Source of the DNA: JAJPXC01 sp964517875
GTDB taxonomy: Bacteria > Bacteroidota > Bacteroidia > Bacteroidales > Muribaculaceae
Length of the DNA: 32,964 nt
Assembly: GCA_964517875.1 (NCBI GenBank)
Contig: CAZFEU010000022.1
Location: 1-32,964, forward strand
Direction of reading: 5' to 3'
The notes below the pieces were generated by a model. That model saw only the letters and a program-made list of their open reading frames with translations, had not been told where the DNA came from and ran no database searches. Numbering within the stretch: the first letter of the stretch is position 1; each line of letters begins with the position of its first letter. A program made the translations under genes and the position numbers. Positions 7,752 through 14,874 of this stretch are shown here, one piece after another.

Positions 7752-7759
7752 CAAAAATA
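7752..7759 (-). promoter_or_regulatory. Bacteroidetes -7 box for the sirtuin gene
   Basis: On the minus strand this reads TATTTTTG, an exact TAnnTTTG, 22 bases before the sirtuin ATG. It is divergent to the + strand box at 7781-7788. No clear -33 element is visible. Confidence 0.5.
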
Positions 7760-7780
7760 ACAAAAATGAGGCAATTTCAT

Positions 7781-7788
7781 TATTTTTG
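7781..7788 (+). promoter_or_regulatory. Bacteroidetes -7 box immediately before the 7796 start
   Basis: TATTTTTG fits TAnnTTTG exactly and is only 7 bases from ATG 7796. Transcription would begin at or within a few bases of the start codon, giving a leaderless or nearly leaderless mRNA. Confidence 0.5.
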
Positions 7789-7795
7789 CGACAAT

Positions 7796-8779
7796 ATGTC
7801 CGACGACAACTCTACAGCTAAGACCTACATCATTGTGCGCAAGTACTTTATGGCTGACTATATACTCGATGCCATAAGGAGCCGACCAGATGTGGTGATT
7901 GTTGAACACAAACCTCGCAAAGGGTTGTGGGCAGGGATGTTGCGCTCTCTGCGGATGTTGTTTGGCAATCGGCGCGGTGTGCTCACCCGAGCGATATTTC
8001 CCCCTCATTTGGCCAGTGCGCTGCGTGCCGTCACTCCCAGCGACCGTGTGTTGCTGTGGGGTGTCGAGAATTATAAGTACACCCGCATGATGGCTGCTGA
8101 AGTGCTATCGCACAGGGTAGTATCATTTTTGTGGAACCCTATGCTCAAACTGCGACGCAATGCCGGTCGCTTGAGCCGCTACCGTCGGGGCATGAAGGCG
8201 CAAGGCGTTGAGTTGTGCACATTCGACCCCGCCGATGCTGCCGCTCTGCAATGCCGGCTTGTGCCACAAGTATTCAGAAGAGCGGATTCGACCCAGTGTC
8301 CGCAAGAGCCGCGGGTGTTCTTCGTAGGATACGAAAAGGGACGTGAGGATACACTGGTTGAAATAATCAAGGCTCTCGAAGGCAAAGGTATCGTAATGGA
8401 TATCAATGTGGTGAGGAATAAGCACCATGAGGATTCACAACGGCATAAGCTCATCACTGAGCGCCTGCTCGACCATGAACTGCCGCTCCATCAAGCAGCA
8501 CAGCGTATCGCACAGGCCACGGCACTGATTGACATTGCCCAACCTGGCCAACAGGGCATAACCCTGCGCTCACTGGAAGCACAATTCTATCACAAAAAAT
8601 TGATTACCAACAATCGGTCAGTGCGCAACGAGGATTTTTACCACCGCGATAACATATACATACTTGGGGACGACGATCGAGACTTGGCCGAATTTGTAAA
8701 GAGCGACTACACCCCAATCGACTACTCATCCATTGCAAAATACGATATCGTCAACTGGATTGGGGATGTGTTTGGCTGA
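7796..8779 (+). CDS. Putative LPS/polysaccharide biosynthesis protein, glycosyltransferase-like
   Basis: I cannot name this 327-residue protein firmly. It has no signal peptide or membrane helix. The C-terminal third carries the pattern of GT-B type transferases: a predicted Rossmann start (RVFFVGYEKGREDTLVEII), then ALIDIAQPGQQGITLRSLEA, where an acidic residue follows a glycine-rich turn, and KKLITNNRSV with FYHRDNIYIL. This resembles poorly characterised proteins labelled lipopolysaccharide core biosynthesis (RfaS-like) in Bacteroides, from memory. The neighbours 8751-9551 and 9635-10606 are also glycosyltransferases, which supports a role in surface glycan assembly. I chose ATG 7796 because the earlier in-frame ATG 7766 lies upstream of the -7 box. 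The last 29 bases overlap the convergent GT2 gene. Confidence 0.6.
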   Translation: MSDDNSTAKTYIIVRKYFMADYILDAIRSRPDVVIVEHKPRKGLWAGMLRSLRMLFGNRRGVLTRAIFPPHLASALRAVTPSDRVLLWGVENYKYTRMMAAEVLSHRVVSFLWNPMLKLRRNAGRLSRYRRGMKAQGVELCTFDPADAAALQCRLVPQVFRRADSTQCPQEPRVFFVGYEKGREDTLVEIIKALEGKGIVMDINVVRNKHHEDSQRHKLITERLLDHELPLHQAAQRIAQATALIDIAQPGQQGITLRSLEAQFYHKKLITNNRSVRNEDFYHRDNIYILGDDDRDLAEFVKSDYTPIDYSSIAKYDIVNWIGDVFG

Positions 8780-9551
8780 GAGTCTGTTTCTCAAGCAGGC
8801 GCGCCAGCACCATGAATCGGTATTGCGAATCGAGCCGTGCCTGGATATAGCCTGTGCGTCCGCGAAATATGGCACCATGAAGTATATAACGCTTGAAAAA
8901 ATCCCACTTCGGGCGAAAGATCAGTCTTAACAGGCTCACCTTGCCTGACTTGGCAAGGCGTCGGTTAGCATCGTTCTCGCAGTAGTTCACTTGTTTTTGA
9001 AAGATGCGCAGAGTGGAATGTGGGAAATGAATCATTGCCAGCGAGCGGGGACTTGAAGGCACCTTGTCGACCGATCCGTCGATTTGTGGAATCGAATGGA
9101 TTGTGGGAGGCCAGTTCACCTTGTCGCGGCGGAAAAACCGGATATGGTAGTCGGGATAGCGCGACTTATCCTCCTGGTCAAGAAACATATTGCGCAAGGC
9201 CACTTTAAGAGCCGTGGGTGGATTGGGCTGCGCTATCGTGTGGTATAGATAGTCGCACAGCTCAGGAGTGACTATTTCGTCGGCATCCACCACCAGCACC
9301 CAGGGGTGCGTGGCCGCCTGTATGGCAGTGTTGCGCGCAGGCTCGCAGATGTTGATGTTCCCTTTAGGGAAGGTGACAATGCGACAGCCGTGTGCCCGTG
9401 CTATGTCAAGGGTGCGGTCGGTGCTTTCCATATCGCACACCACTATCTCATCAAACCCCTTGAGGGCCGACAGCACACGGTCGAGATGCTCCTCGGCGTT
9501 GTAAGTGTTGAGTACCGCCGAAATCTTTTGTTGTTGATCAATAGTTTCCAC
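8751..9551 (-). CDS. Family 2 glycosyltransferase, WaaE/KdtX-like
   Basis: This is a 266-residue soluble GT-A glycosyltransferase. The nucleotide-binding start is KISAVLNTYNAEEHLDRVL (9-27). Next come EIVVCDMESTDRTLDIA and the metal-binding DADE (Asp89, Asp91) in WVLVVDADEIVT, and then YPDYHIRFFRRDKVNWPP. The arrangement, with a short C-terminal helix segment (LLRLIFRPKWDFFKRYIL), matches the WaaE/KdtX beta-1,4-glucosyltransferase group that acts on LPS inner core. The actual sugar is not readable. The start is GTG 9551, because no in-frame ATG lies before the catalytic core. A -7 box sits 16 bases upstream. It is divergent to the GT90 gene and its tail overlaps gene 7796-8779. Confidence 0.88.
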   Translation of the reverse strand: METIDQQQKISAVLNTYNAEEHLDRVLSALKGFDEIVVCDMESTDRTLDIARAHGCRIVTFPKGNINICEPARNTAIQAATHPWVLVVDADEIVTPELCDYLYHTIAQPNPPTALKVALRNMFLDQEDKSRYPDYHIRFFRRDKVNWPPTIHSIPQIDGSVDKVPSSPRSLAMIHFPHSTLRIFQKQVNYCENDANRRLAKSGKVSLLRLIFRPKWDFFKRYILHGAIFRGRTGYIQARLDSQYRFMVLARLLEKQTLSQTHPQSS

Positions 9552-9567
9552 TTGCTGATATTTTGGG

Positions 9568-9575
9568 CAAATATA
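9568..9575 (-). promoter_or_regulatory. Bacteroidetes -7 box for the WaaE-like gene
   Basis: On the minus strand this reads TATATTTG, an exact TAnnTTTG, 16 bases before GTG 9551. It supports that GTG as the start and is divergent to the box at 9598-9605. Confidence 0.5.
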
Positions 9576-9597
9576 GCGACTTTTGCGAATTTATCGC

Positions 9598-9605
9598 TAT
9601 TTTTG
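9598..9605 (+). promoter_or_regulatory. Bacteroidetes -7 box for the GT90 gene
   Basis: TATTTTTG fits TAnnTTTG exactly, 29 bases before ATG 9635. Because it lies downstream of the in-frame TTG at 9563, it argues for the shorter protein. Confidence 0.5.
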
Positions 9606-9634
9606 CGCTATCACTCACCTTGAGGCCCACACCG

Positions 9635-10606
9635 ATGAGCTTACTTTTTGACTTACATAGCGGCAAAAACGCCAAGTGGCCATATTTCCTTAAAGCTATT
9701 GCAAGGGAAATGTGGCCAGCCCGACGTGTCGACATCGAGCGCGTTATACTGGAGGCAAAGACCCGCCCCGACTGGCCCCGGATTGCCGAGCGTGTCAACT
9801 ATCTGTGTAAGCTCGACCCTCAGCGGGCCACTCTCGGCGATGACGCACGACCGTGGAGCGAGATACGCAAAGGGAAAGACTGTCACTCAACATATTATTA
9901 CGATATCCGCCAATGGATGCGCCCTTTCGACCCCGAAGCACACATCAACTTCTTGCCCGGCGATGTCACCCAAATACCTGAGGTGCCATCGCTCACCAAG
10001 AGCCGCCCGGTGGATGGAGACAACGCCAACTCGGTGCTTCTAAGACTCAACCAGGTGCGTCATTTTATATGGGTTAACGATAGAACCCCCTACCACATCA
10101 AGCTGTCGCAAGCCATATTCCGCGGCAAGGTTCCGGGCAAACCGAAGCGTGAATTGCTTTTCAACAAATATTTTGGCAATGAGCTTATTGACCTCGGTGA
10201 CACCGATCGCAATGGCCGTGACCAGTGGCACACTCCTCGGATGACAATACCACAACAGTTGCGTTACAAATGGATACTCGCCATCGAGGGCAACGATGTA
10301 GCTTCCAACCTTAAGTGGGTCATGTCGTCGCAATCGGTGGCTGTGATGCCTCGACCCGAATACGAAACATGGTTTATGGAGGGGAAGCTTATTCCCGATG
10401 TGCACTACCTGGAAGTGGCTCCCGACTTCTCCGATCTGCCCGACCGGCTTCAGTGGCTTGAAGCCAACCCTGATACTGCACTACGCATCATCCGGGCGGC
10501 AAATGAATACACCGCCCAATTCCGCGACTTGAAGTTGGAGCGTCTTATTTCCACGCTTGTCATAGCTAAATATCTTTCCACCTCTGAAAATCCGCTAATT
10601 ATTTAA
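9635..10606 (+). CDS. Family 90 glycosyltransferase (CAP10/LpsA-like)
   Basis: The protein is 323 residues from ATG 9635. Recognisable GT90 features are KLSQAIFRGKVPGKPKRE, where the family has its WRG-like patch (here FRG), TIPQQLRYKWILAIEGNDVASNLKW (the nucleotide-sugar site with EGNDVAS), and the YETWFMEGKLIPDVHYLEV segment typical of the CAP10 C-terminal half. Family members add xylose, glucose or galactose to surface glycans, and bacterial LpsA proteins extend LPS core. No membrane segment is seen, so it is a cytoplasmic enzyme acting on a lipid-linked acceptor. Together with genes 7796-8779 and 8751-9551 it suggests an LPS core or O-glycan locus. The donor and acceptor are unknown. It is followed after 5 bases by the cytidylate-kinase-like gene. 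Confidence 0.85.
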   Translation: MSLLFDLHSGKNAKWPYFLKAIAREMWPARRVDIERVILEAKTRPDWPRIAERVNYLCKLDPQRATLGDDARPWSEIRKGKDCHSTYYYDIRQWMRPFDPEAHINFLPGDVTQIPEVPSLTKSRPVDGDNANSVLLRLNQVRHFIWVNDRTPYHIKLSQAIFRGKVPGKPKRELLFNKYFGNELIDLGDTDRNGRDQWHTPRMTIPQQLRYKWILAIEGNDVASNLKWVMSSQSVAVMPRPEYETWFMEGKLIPDVHYLEVAPDFSDLPDRLQWLEANPDTALRIIRAANEYTAQFRDLKLERLISTLVIAKYLSTSENPLII

Positions 10607-10611
10607 ATACC

Positions 10612-11229
10612 ATGGTTATAACTATTGGCCGACAGTTTGGTGCCGGAGGCCGTGAGCTCGGCAAGGAACTCGCCCGCATCCTGGGCTATGAATATTACGA
10701 CAAGGAATTGCTCACCCAGGCCGCAGTGTCGGCGGGGTTAAACCCCGAGCTATTTGAACGTGCCGACGAGAAAGCCCCATCGTTTATATCCGGCCTGTTC
10801 AGCTTCAACCATGGTTCGAGCACATATTCGATTTACGCCGGCTCAACCCCCATCAGCGACGAGAGCATCTACGGCGCCCAGGCCGACCTGATACGTCATT
10901 TAGCCGAAACACGCGATTGCATAATCGTGGGTCGCACAGCCGATTATGTGCTTCGAAATCATCCGGATGTGCTGTCGGTATTTGTACATTCACCCATCGA
11001 AAAGCGCGTTGAGCGCATCATCAAACGCCGGAGCGACACGGAGTCGAAACTTACACCAGCGCAAGCCACCTCCATGGCCCGTAAAATTGACCGACTCAGG
11101 GCCAACTACTACAACTTTTACACCGACCTGACTTGGGGAGAAGCCGCCACCTACCACATGACGTTCGACTCCTCACGAATGCCAATCCCCACCATCGCAC
11201 AAGTCATAGCCAAGGTAGTAAATGGTTAG
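10612..11229 (+). CDS. Cytidylate-kinase-like family protein (Cytidylate_kin_2)
   Basis: This is a 205-residue P-loop protein. The nucleotide-binding segment is TIGRQFGAGGRELGKELA (residues 4-21), the form typical of the cytidylate-kinase-like group rather than of true Cmk, where the loop ends in GKS/T. Other matches are YYDKELL (28-34), a CIIVGRTADYVLRNHPDVL strand-turn segment, and KRVERIIKRR, the lid arginines. True housekeeping Cmk (about 225 residues) phosphorylates CMP and dCMP, while many proteins of this type in Bacteroidetes are second copies whose substrate is untested. The gene follows GT90 by 5 bases, so cotranscription is likely. Its TAG stop overlaps the TAA stop of the opposing rsmF-like gene. 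Confidence 0.85.
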   Translation: MVITIGRQFGAGGRELGKELARILGYEYYDKELLTQAAVSAGLNPELFERADEKAPSFISGLFSFNHGSSTYSIYAGSTPISDESIYGAQADLIRHLAETRDCIIVGRTADYVLRNHPDVLSVFVHSPIEKRVERIIKRRSDTESKLTPAQATSMARKIDRLRANYYNFYTDLTWGEAATYHMTFDSSRMPIPTIAQVIAKVVNG

Positions 11230-12551
11230 TGGCGGATGCGCCAGGGATCGGGATAGAGGTTGTTGGCTCGGTTACCAAGGTTTTTCACCCAGCCCAGTGG
11301 ACGACTCTGGTAGGTGAGCAATACGAGCCCGCGCGGCGTGTCGCCAGGTAGCGACTGCGCTTCGCGTCGCAAGTAGCTCAATGCTGTGTCATGATCCACT
11401 TCAGCGGTGTTAAATTCTTTGATATTCAGCGCCGTAGAAAGCGCAAGCTGTTGTGTGGGGATATAGTCGCGCCCCTTGATGGTAGCCAGCGTAATACCTT
11501 GATTCACAATATTTAGCGCCTTGCGGTAGCGGATAATATCGCCATAATAAGCCTTAGGGAGCGCAATCACCTGATCATCAACCTCCTCAATCATAAACTT
11601 CTCACTATCAACAATCCACGACTGCAGCGGATGCTTCTTTTCACCTCTTTGAGCATCAGGCTTTTTACGGGTTTCTTTTCCCGATGAGTCTCCTTCGCCC
11701 AGGCGTAATACACTGATAAACAATCCTTCACCCTTAATGTGGGAAGGATAGAAGTGATAACCTTGAGGTGTAGCCACGATTCCCCAGGCACTCTCAATAT
11801 TGAGATTAACAATTTCTAATGGATAATTTTCAGTGAGCCAGTCGATTATATCCTCATTCTCCGAGCGATTGAACGTACACGTGGAGTATATCAGATAGCC
11901 GCCCGCCTTGAGCGATGGCAATACATTTTCGAGTATTTCACGTTGTCGGTCAGCGCATTGCTCTACAAGCTCAGGTGTCCATTGCTGCACCGCTACGGCA
12001 TCTTTGCGCATCATACCCTCGCCTGAACAGGGCGCATCAACTGATATAATATCAAATTCGCTCTTCAACTTGCGGAATTGGGAAGTATCTCCGCGAGTAA
12101 TCACCATGTTGGGATAACCCCATTTAGCCACATTCTCACTCAGAATCTGGGCGCGCCTCGGGTCAAACTCATTTGCCACAACCAGCGAGCCCGTGGGGAG
12201 CGCATCAATAGCAGCCGTTGTCTTACCCCCGGGAGCCGCACAAGCATCAAGATACTTCAGTGGGCGACAATCACCTCTCAGTTGGCATATCTGACCTATG
12301 ACATGAGTGATGAACATCGACGAAGCATCCTGCACATAATAGCATCCCTGGTGCATCGCGGGGTCGAGCGTAAATTTCGGACGCTCAGATAAATATCGGC
12401 CAAATTTGCACCATGGCACCACCTCTCCGCCCCCATTGTCCTCCCACAGTTTCTGTGGATTAAGTCGTATTGACGACACCGGTTCTGTCGAGGTGAGTGC
12501 CTCAAGCAAACCAGGGACATGGGCGATACTTTCTATAAATCGTGGATGCAT
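11226..12551 (-). CDS. rsmF: 16S rRNA cytosine-5 methyltransferase, RsmF/NOL1-NOP2-Sun family
   Basis: This S-adenosylmethionine-dependent enzyme makes 5-methylcytosine in rRNA; E. coli RsmF acts at C1407 of 16S rRNA. Numbered from ATG 12551 (441 residues), it shows the SAM-binding DACAAPGGKT (102-111), NEFDPRRAQILSEN, motif IV DAPCSGEGMMRKD with Cys175, and motif VI YSTCTFNRSENE with the catalytic Cys225. A C-terminal region of about 170 residues, with PKAYYGDIIRYRKALN and a final TYQSRPLGWVKNLGNRANNLYP, matches the RsmF tail that carries a PUA-like domain. ATG 12563 (MFHTM...) is an alternative start but would leave only a few bases after the -7 box at 12572-12579. Target position is inferred from the family. 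Confidence 0.92.
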   Translation of the reverse strand: MHPRFIESIAHVPGLLEALTSTEPVSSIRLNPQKLWEDNGGGEVVPWCKFGRYLSERPKFTLDPAMHQGCYYVQDASSMFITHVIGQICQLRGDCRPLKYLDACAAPGGKTTAAIDALPTGSLVVANEFDPRRAQILSENVAKWGYPNMVITRGDTSQFRKLKSEFDIISVDAPCSGEGMMRKDAVAVQQWTPELVEQCADRQREILENVLPSLKAGGYLIYSTCTFNRSENEDIIDWLTENYPLEIVNLNIESAWGIVATPQGYHFYPSHIKGEGLFISVLRLGEGDSSGKETRKKPDAQRGEKKHPLQSWIVDSEKFMIEEVDDQVIALPKAYYGDIIRYRKALNIVNQGITLATIKGRDYIPTQQLALSTALNIKEFNTAEVDHDTALSYLRREAQSLPGDTPRGLVLLTYQSRPLGWVKNLGNRANNLYPDPWRIRH

Positions 12552-12571
12552 CGTGTGAAACATTTGGCGCA

Positions 12572-12579
12572 CAAAGGTA
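12572..12579 (-). promoter_or_regulatory. Bacteroidetes -7 box for the rsmF-like gene
   Basis: On the minus strand this reads TACCTTTG, an exact TAnnTTTG. It is 20 bases before ATG 12551 and 8 bases before ATG 12563. It is divergent to the box at 12600-12607. Confidence 0.5.
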
Positions 12580-12599
12580 GTCAATTTTGAGGTTTTTAC

Positions 12600-12607
12600 T
12601 ATATTTG
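12600..12607 (+). promoter_or_regulatory. Bacteroidetes -7 box immediately before the symporter start
   Basis: TATATTTG fits TAnnTTTG exactly and is 7 bases before ATG 12615. This is the same tight spacing as at 7781-7788, so the mRNA is probably leaderless or nearly so. Confidence 0.5.
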
Positions 12608-12614
12608 CGCTGCC

Positions 12615-13784
12615 ATGAAACTTTACACACGCATCCCGCTCCTCGTCAAAATCATAATAGCTATCGCCCTCGGCATAGCCTTGGGTCATATTGCACCGTT
12701 ATGGTTTGCTCGCATTTGTGCCACATTCAATGAGATATTTGGCTCATTCTTAGGCTTTTTGATACCGCTTATCATCTTCGGATTCGTTACCCCCGCCATC
12801 GCCGACTTGGGAAAACGTGCCGGGAAGATGCTTGTGGTGACGGCCTTATTGGCTTACTTCGCCACACTGTTTGCCGGCTATTTCTCCTACTTCACAAGTA
12901 CCTGGCTATTCCCCGGGCTTATCAACGTCAACGATGAGGCGGGCATCTCGCTTGCTGAGACTGATTCGATAACCCCTTATTTCACAATGCCAATACCGGC
13001 ACTGATGCCTGTGATGACAGCCTTGGTGCTTGCCTTCATGGTAGGGCTTGGGGCAGCCTTCGTCAAAGGTGACGCTCTGCGGCGGGGTTGCAACGAATTT
13101 CGCGACGTAGTGTCAATGTCCATTAATAAGGTGGTGATACCCCTCCTACCCTATTATATATTGGGTATCTTCTTGAATATGACCGTCGAAGGACAGGTAG
13201 GGATGATATTATCCACGTTCTTCAAGGTGATTTTGGTGATTTTCGCCATGCACGTGCTTATTTTGGTAATACAGTACTGTGTGGCAGCTATTTTCTCCCA
13301 TCAAAACCCATTTAAGATGCTGTGGACCATGATGCCGGCCTACTTCACGGCGCTGGGCACACAGTCGTCGGCCGCCACAATACCTGTGACACTGCGCCAG
13401 GCCATAAAAATGGGGATAACGGAGGATGTAGCGGGGTTTGTGATACCGTTATGTGCCACGATTCACATGTCGGGAAGCACCCTCAAGATTGTGGCATGCG
13501 CATTAGCGCTGATGATACTGCAAGGTATGCCCTACGACATCGGCATGTTCTCTCAATTCATCGCCATGCTGGGTGTTACTATCATAGCAGCTCCCGGAAT
13601 TCCCGGAGGAGCCATTATGGCATCGCTGGGATTGCTTTCTTCAGTCCTGGGCTTTACAGAGGCACAAAACGCCTTGATGATCGCTCTTTACATAGCCATG
13701 GACAGTTTTGGCACAGCTTGCAACGTCACCGGCGACGGCGCAATCGCTGCTATTGTTGACCGCTTTTTTGGGCGGAAGGCTTAG
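12615..13784 (+). CDS. Dicarboxylate/amino acid:cation symporter (SLC1/DAACS family)
   Basis: This 389-residue inner-membrane protein has the glutamate/aspartate transporter fold. About eight hydrophobic helices are interrupted by two re-entrant hairpins. Diagnostic stretches are FLGFLIPLIIFGFVTPAIADLG (first loop region), TALGTQSSAATIPVTLR (serine-rich hairpin HP1, where the family has S-S/A-A-T-x-P), FVIPLCATIHMSGSTLKI (TM7, where the family has the NMDGT motif), ITIAAPGIPGG-like TIIAAPGIPGGAIM (HP2), and DSFGTACNVTGDGAIAAI (TM8, family NVTGD). It imports dicarboxylates or amino acids with Na+ or H+. The replacement of NMDGT by HMSGS suggests altered cation or substrate use (inference). The final 35 bases overlap the convergent YbhN-like gene. 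Confidence 0.92.
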   Translation: MKLYTRIPLLVKIIIAIALGIALGHIAPLWFARICATFNEIFGSFLGFLIPLIIFGFVTPAIADLGKRAGKMLVVTALLAYFATLFAGYFSYFTSTWLFPGLINVNDEAGISLAETDSITPYFTMPIPALMPVMTALVLAFMVGLGAAFVKGDALRRGCNEFRDVVSMSINKVVIPLLPYYILGIFLNMTVEGQVGMILSTFFKVILVIFAMHVLILVIQYCVAAIFSHQNPFKMLWTMMPAYFTALGTQSSAATIPVTLRQAIKMGITEDVAGFVIPLCATIHMSGSTLKIVACALALMILQGMPYDIGMFSQFIAMLGVTIIAAPGIPGGAIMASLGLLSSVLGFTEAQNALMIALYIAMDSFGTACNVTGDGAIAAIVDRFFGRKA

Positions 13785-14829
13785 AGCGACGTGTGGTGAT
13801 GGCTATGTAAGCCGCGCTGTACAAACCCAAGAGTATGAGCATCAGCGACTGAGCGCTCCACATAAGCATCGCAAACGCCGTTGCGTCAGTGATATTGACA
13901 CCGAAAAGCGTCAGACCGAAAACCATTGCGATATTCCAGGGACCAAGACCGCCATTTGATGGAATAGCCATTGATACTGAGCAGAATACAAAGCACACAA
14001 GCCCAGGCAGGAAGCCATAGGCAAGCTCAGGCGTGAATAGAGCCCTTGTGGCCGGCATCGACTGGAAGCTCACGTAGGTTTCCATGAAGTAGCACGTCCA
14101 TATGCCCAAAGTGAGCAACAGATACTCCCATTTACCCTTCATCGTGAACAGCACCGCAAAACCGTGCCAGATACGTGAGCAGCATTTCTTAAAATCGGCC
14201 ACAATTTTTAATCCCTTAAAAAAGTAGAGCATCGCCCACACTCCGGCGGCCAATGCCACAAGCGTGATCCATAGCCAGGGATTGCTCACAAAACCTACAA
14301 AATCACGTCCGAGCGGGAACCGCATCAAAAATTCAGTGACATAGCTATTGGCCACGACCACCATAAGCACCAACAGGAGCATGATGACAACGGCATCCGA
14401 CAGGCGGTCGCCCACGTCGGTGCCTACTACCGTAGCGAGCGGCGTATGCTCGCGCCTCGATATGTAGACCACCCTCCAGGCTTCTCCCACTCCCGAAAAG
14501 AGCAGATTGAGCGAATATGCACCGAAAATACTCACCCACAACGTCATCAGTGGAGGCTTCACGCCCACTCCCGCAAGCTGTATGCCCCAGCGCGTGCCGC
14601 GTATGGCGTGACTCATTGCCGTGATAAGCATCATCAACAGCAGCCACCAGTAGTCCACACCGTGGGTCACAATCTGCCACATCTGGGCGAAATTGATGCG
14701 CTGAAACAACCACACAAGCATCCATGCGCTGCACCCCAAGGGGAGCACAAAGCGAAGCACATTCTCAATTATGTGCTTCCACTTAGCTGGACTTTTGGTA
14801 GTTGATGATTTTGATGTCACTGTTGTCAT
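13750..14829 (-). CDS. YbhN/lysylphosphatidylglycerol synthase-type membrane protein
   Basis: This is a 359-residue polytopic membrane protein with about eight helices. The first is VLRFVLPLGCSAWMLVWLF, and near residue 80 is the family pattern MSHAIRGTRWGIQL. Motifs such as AYSLNLLFSGVGEAWRVVYI (about 100-120, family N-x-x-x-P-x-R-x-G-E), VGDRLSDAVVIMLLLV and AIPSNGGLGPWNIAMV match the integral domain shared by MprF flippases and YbhN. No C-terminal aminoacyltransferase domain is present, so it is unlikely to make lysyl-lipids itself. A lipid flippase or an accessory role in polysaccharide export is the usual inference for such stand-alone copies. It lies 45 bases after the AspT-like gene on the same strand. 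Its last 35 bases overlap the symporter gene. Confidence 0.85.
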   Translation of the reverse strand: MTTVTSKSSTTKSPAKWKHIIENVLRFVLPLGCSAWMLVWLFQRINFAQMWQIVTHGVDYWWLLLMMLITAMSHAIRGTRWGIQLAGVGVKPPLMTLWVSIFGAYSLNLLFSGVGEAWRVVYISRREHTPLATVVGTDVGDRLSDAVVIMLLLVLMVVVANSYVTEFLMRFPLGRDFVGFVSNPWLWITLVALAAGVWAMLYFFKGLKIVADFKKCCSRIWHGFAVLFTMKGKWEYLLLTLGIWTCYFMETYVSFQSMPATRALFTPELAYGFLPGLVCFVFCSVSMAIPSNGGLGPWNIAMVFGLTLFGVNITDATAFAMLMWSAQSLMLILLGLYSAAYIAITTRRSKPSAQKSGQQ

Positions 14830-14874
14830 AATCCTTAATCTGGTAAGATTATAACAACAAAAAGGTAAAGATTG

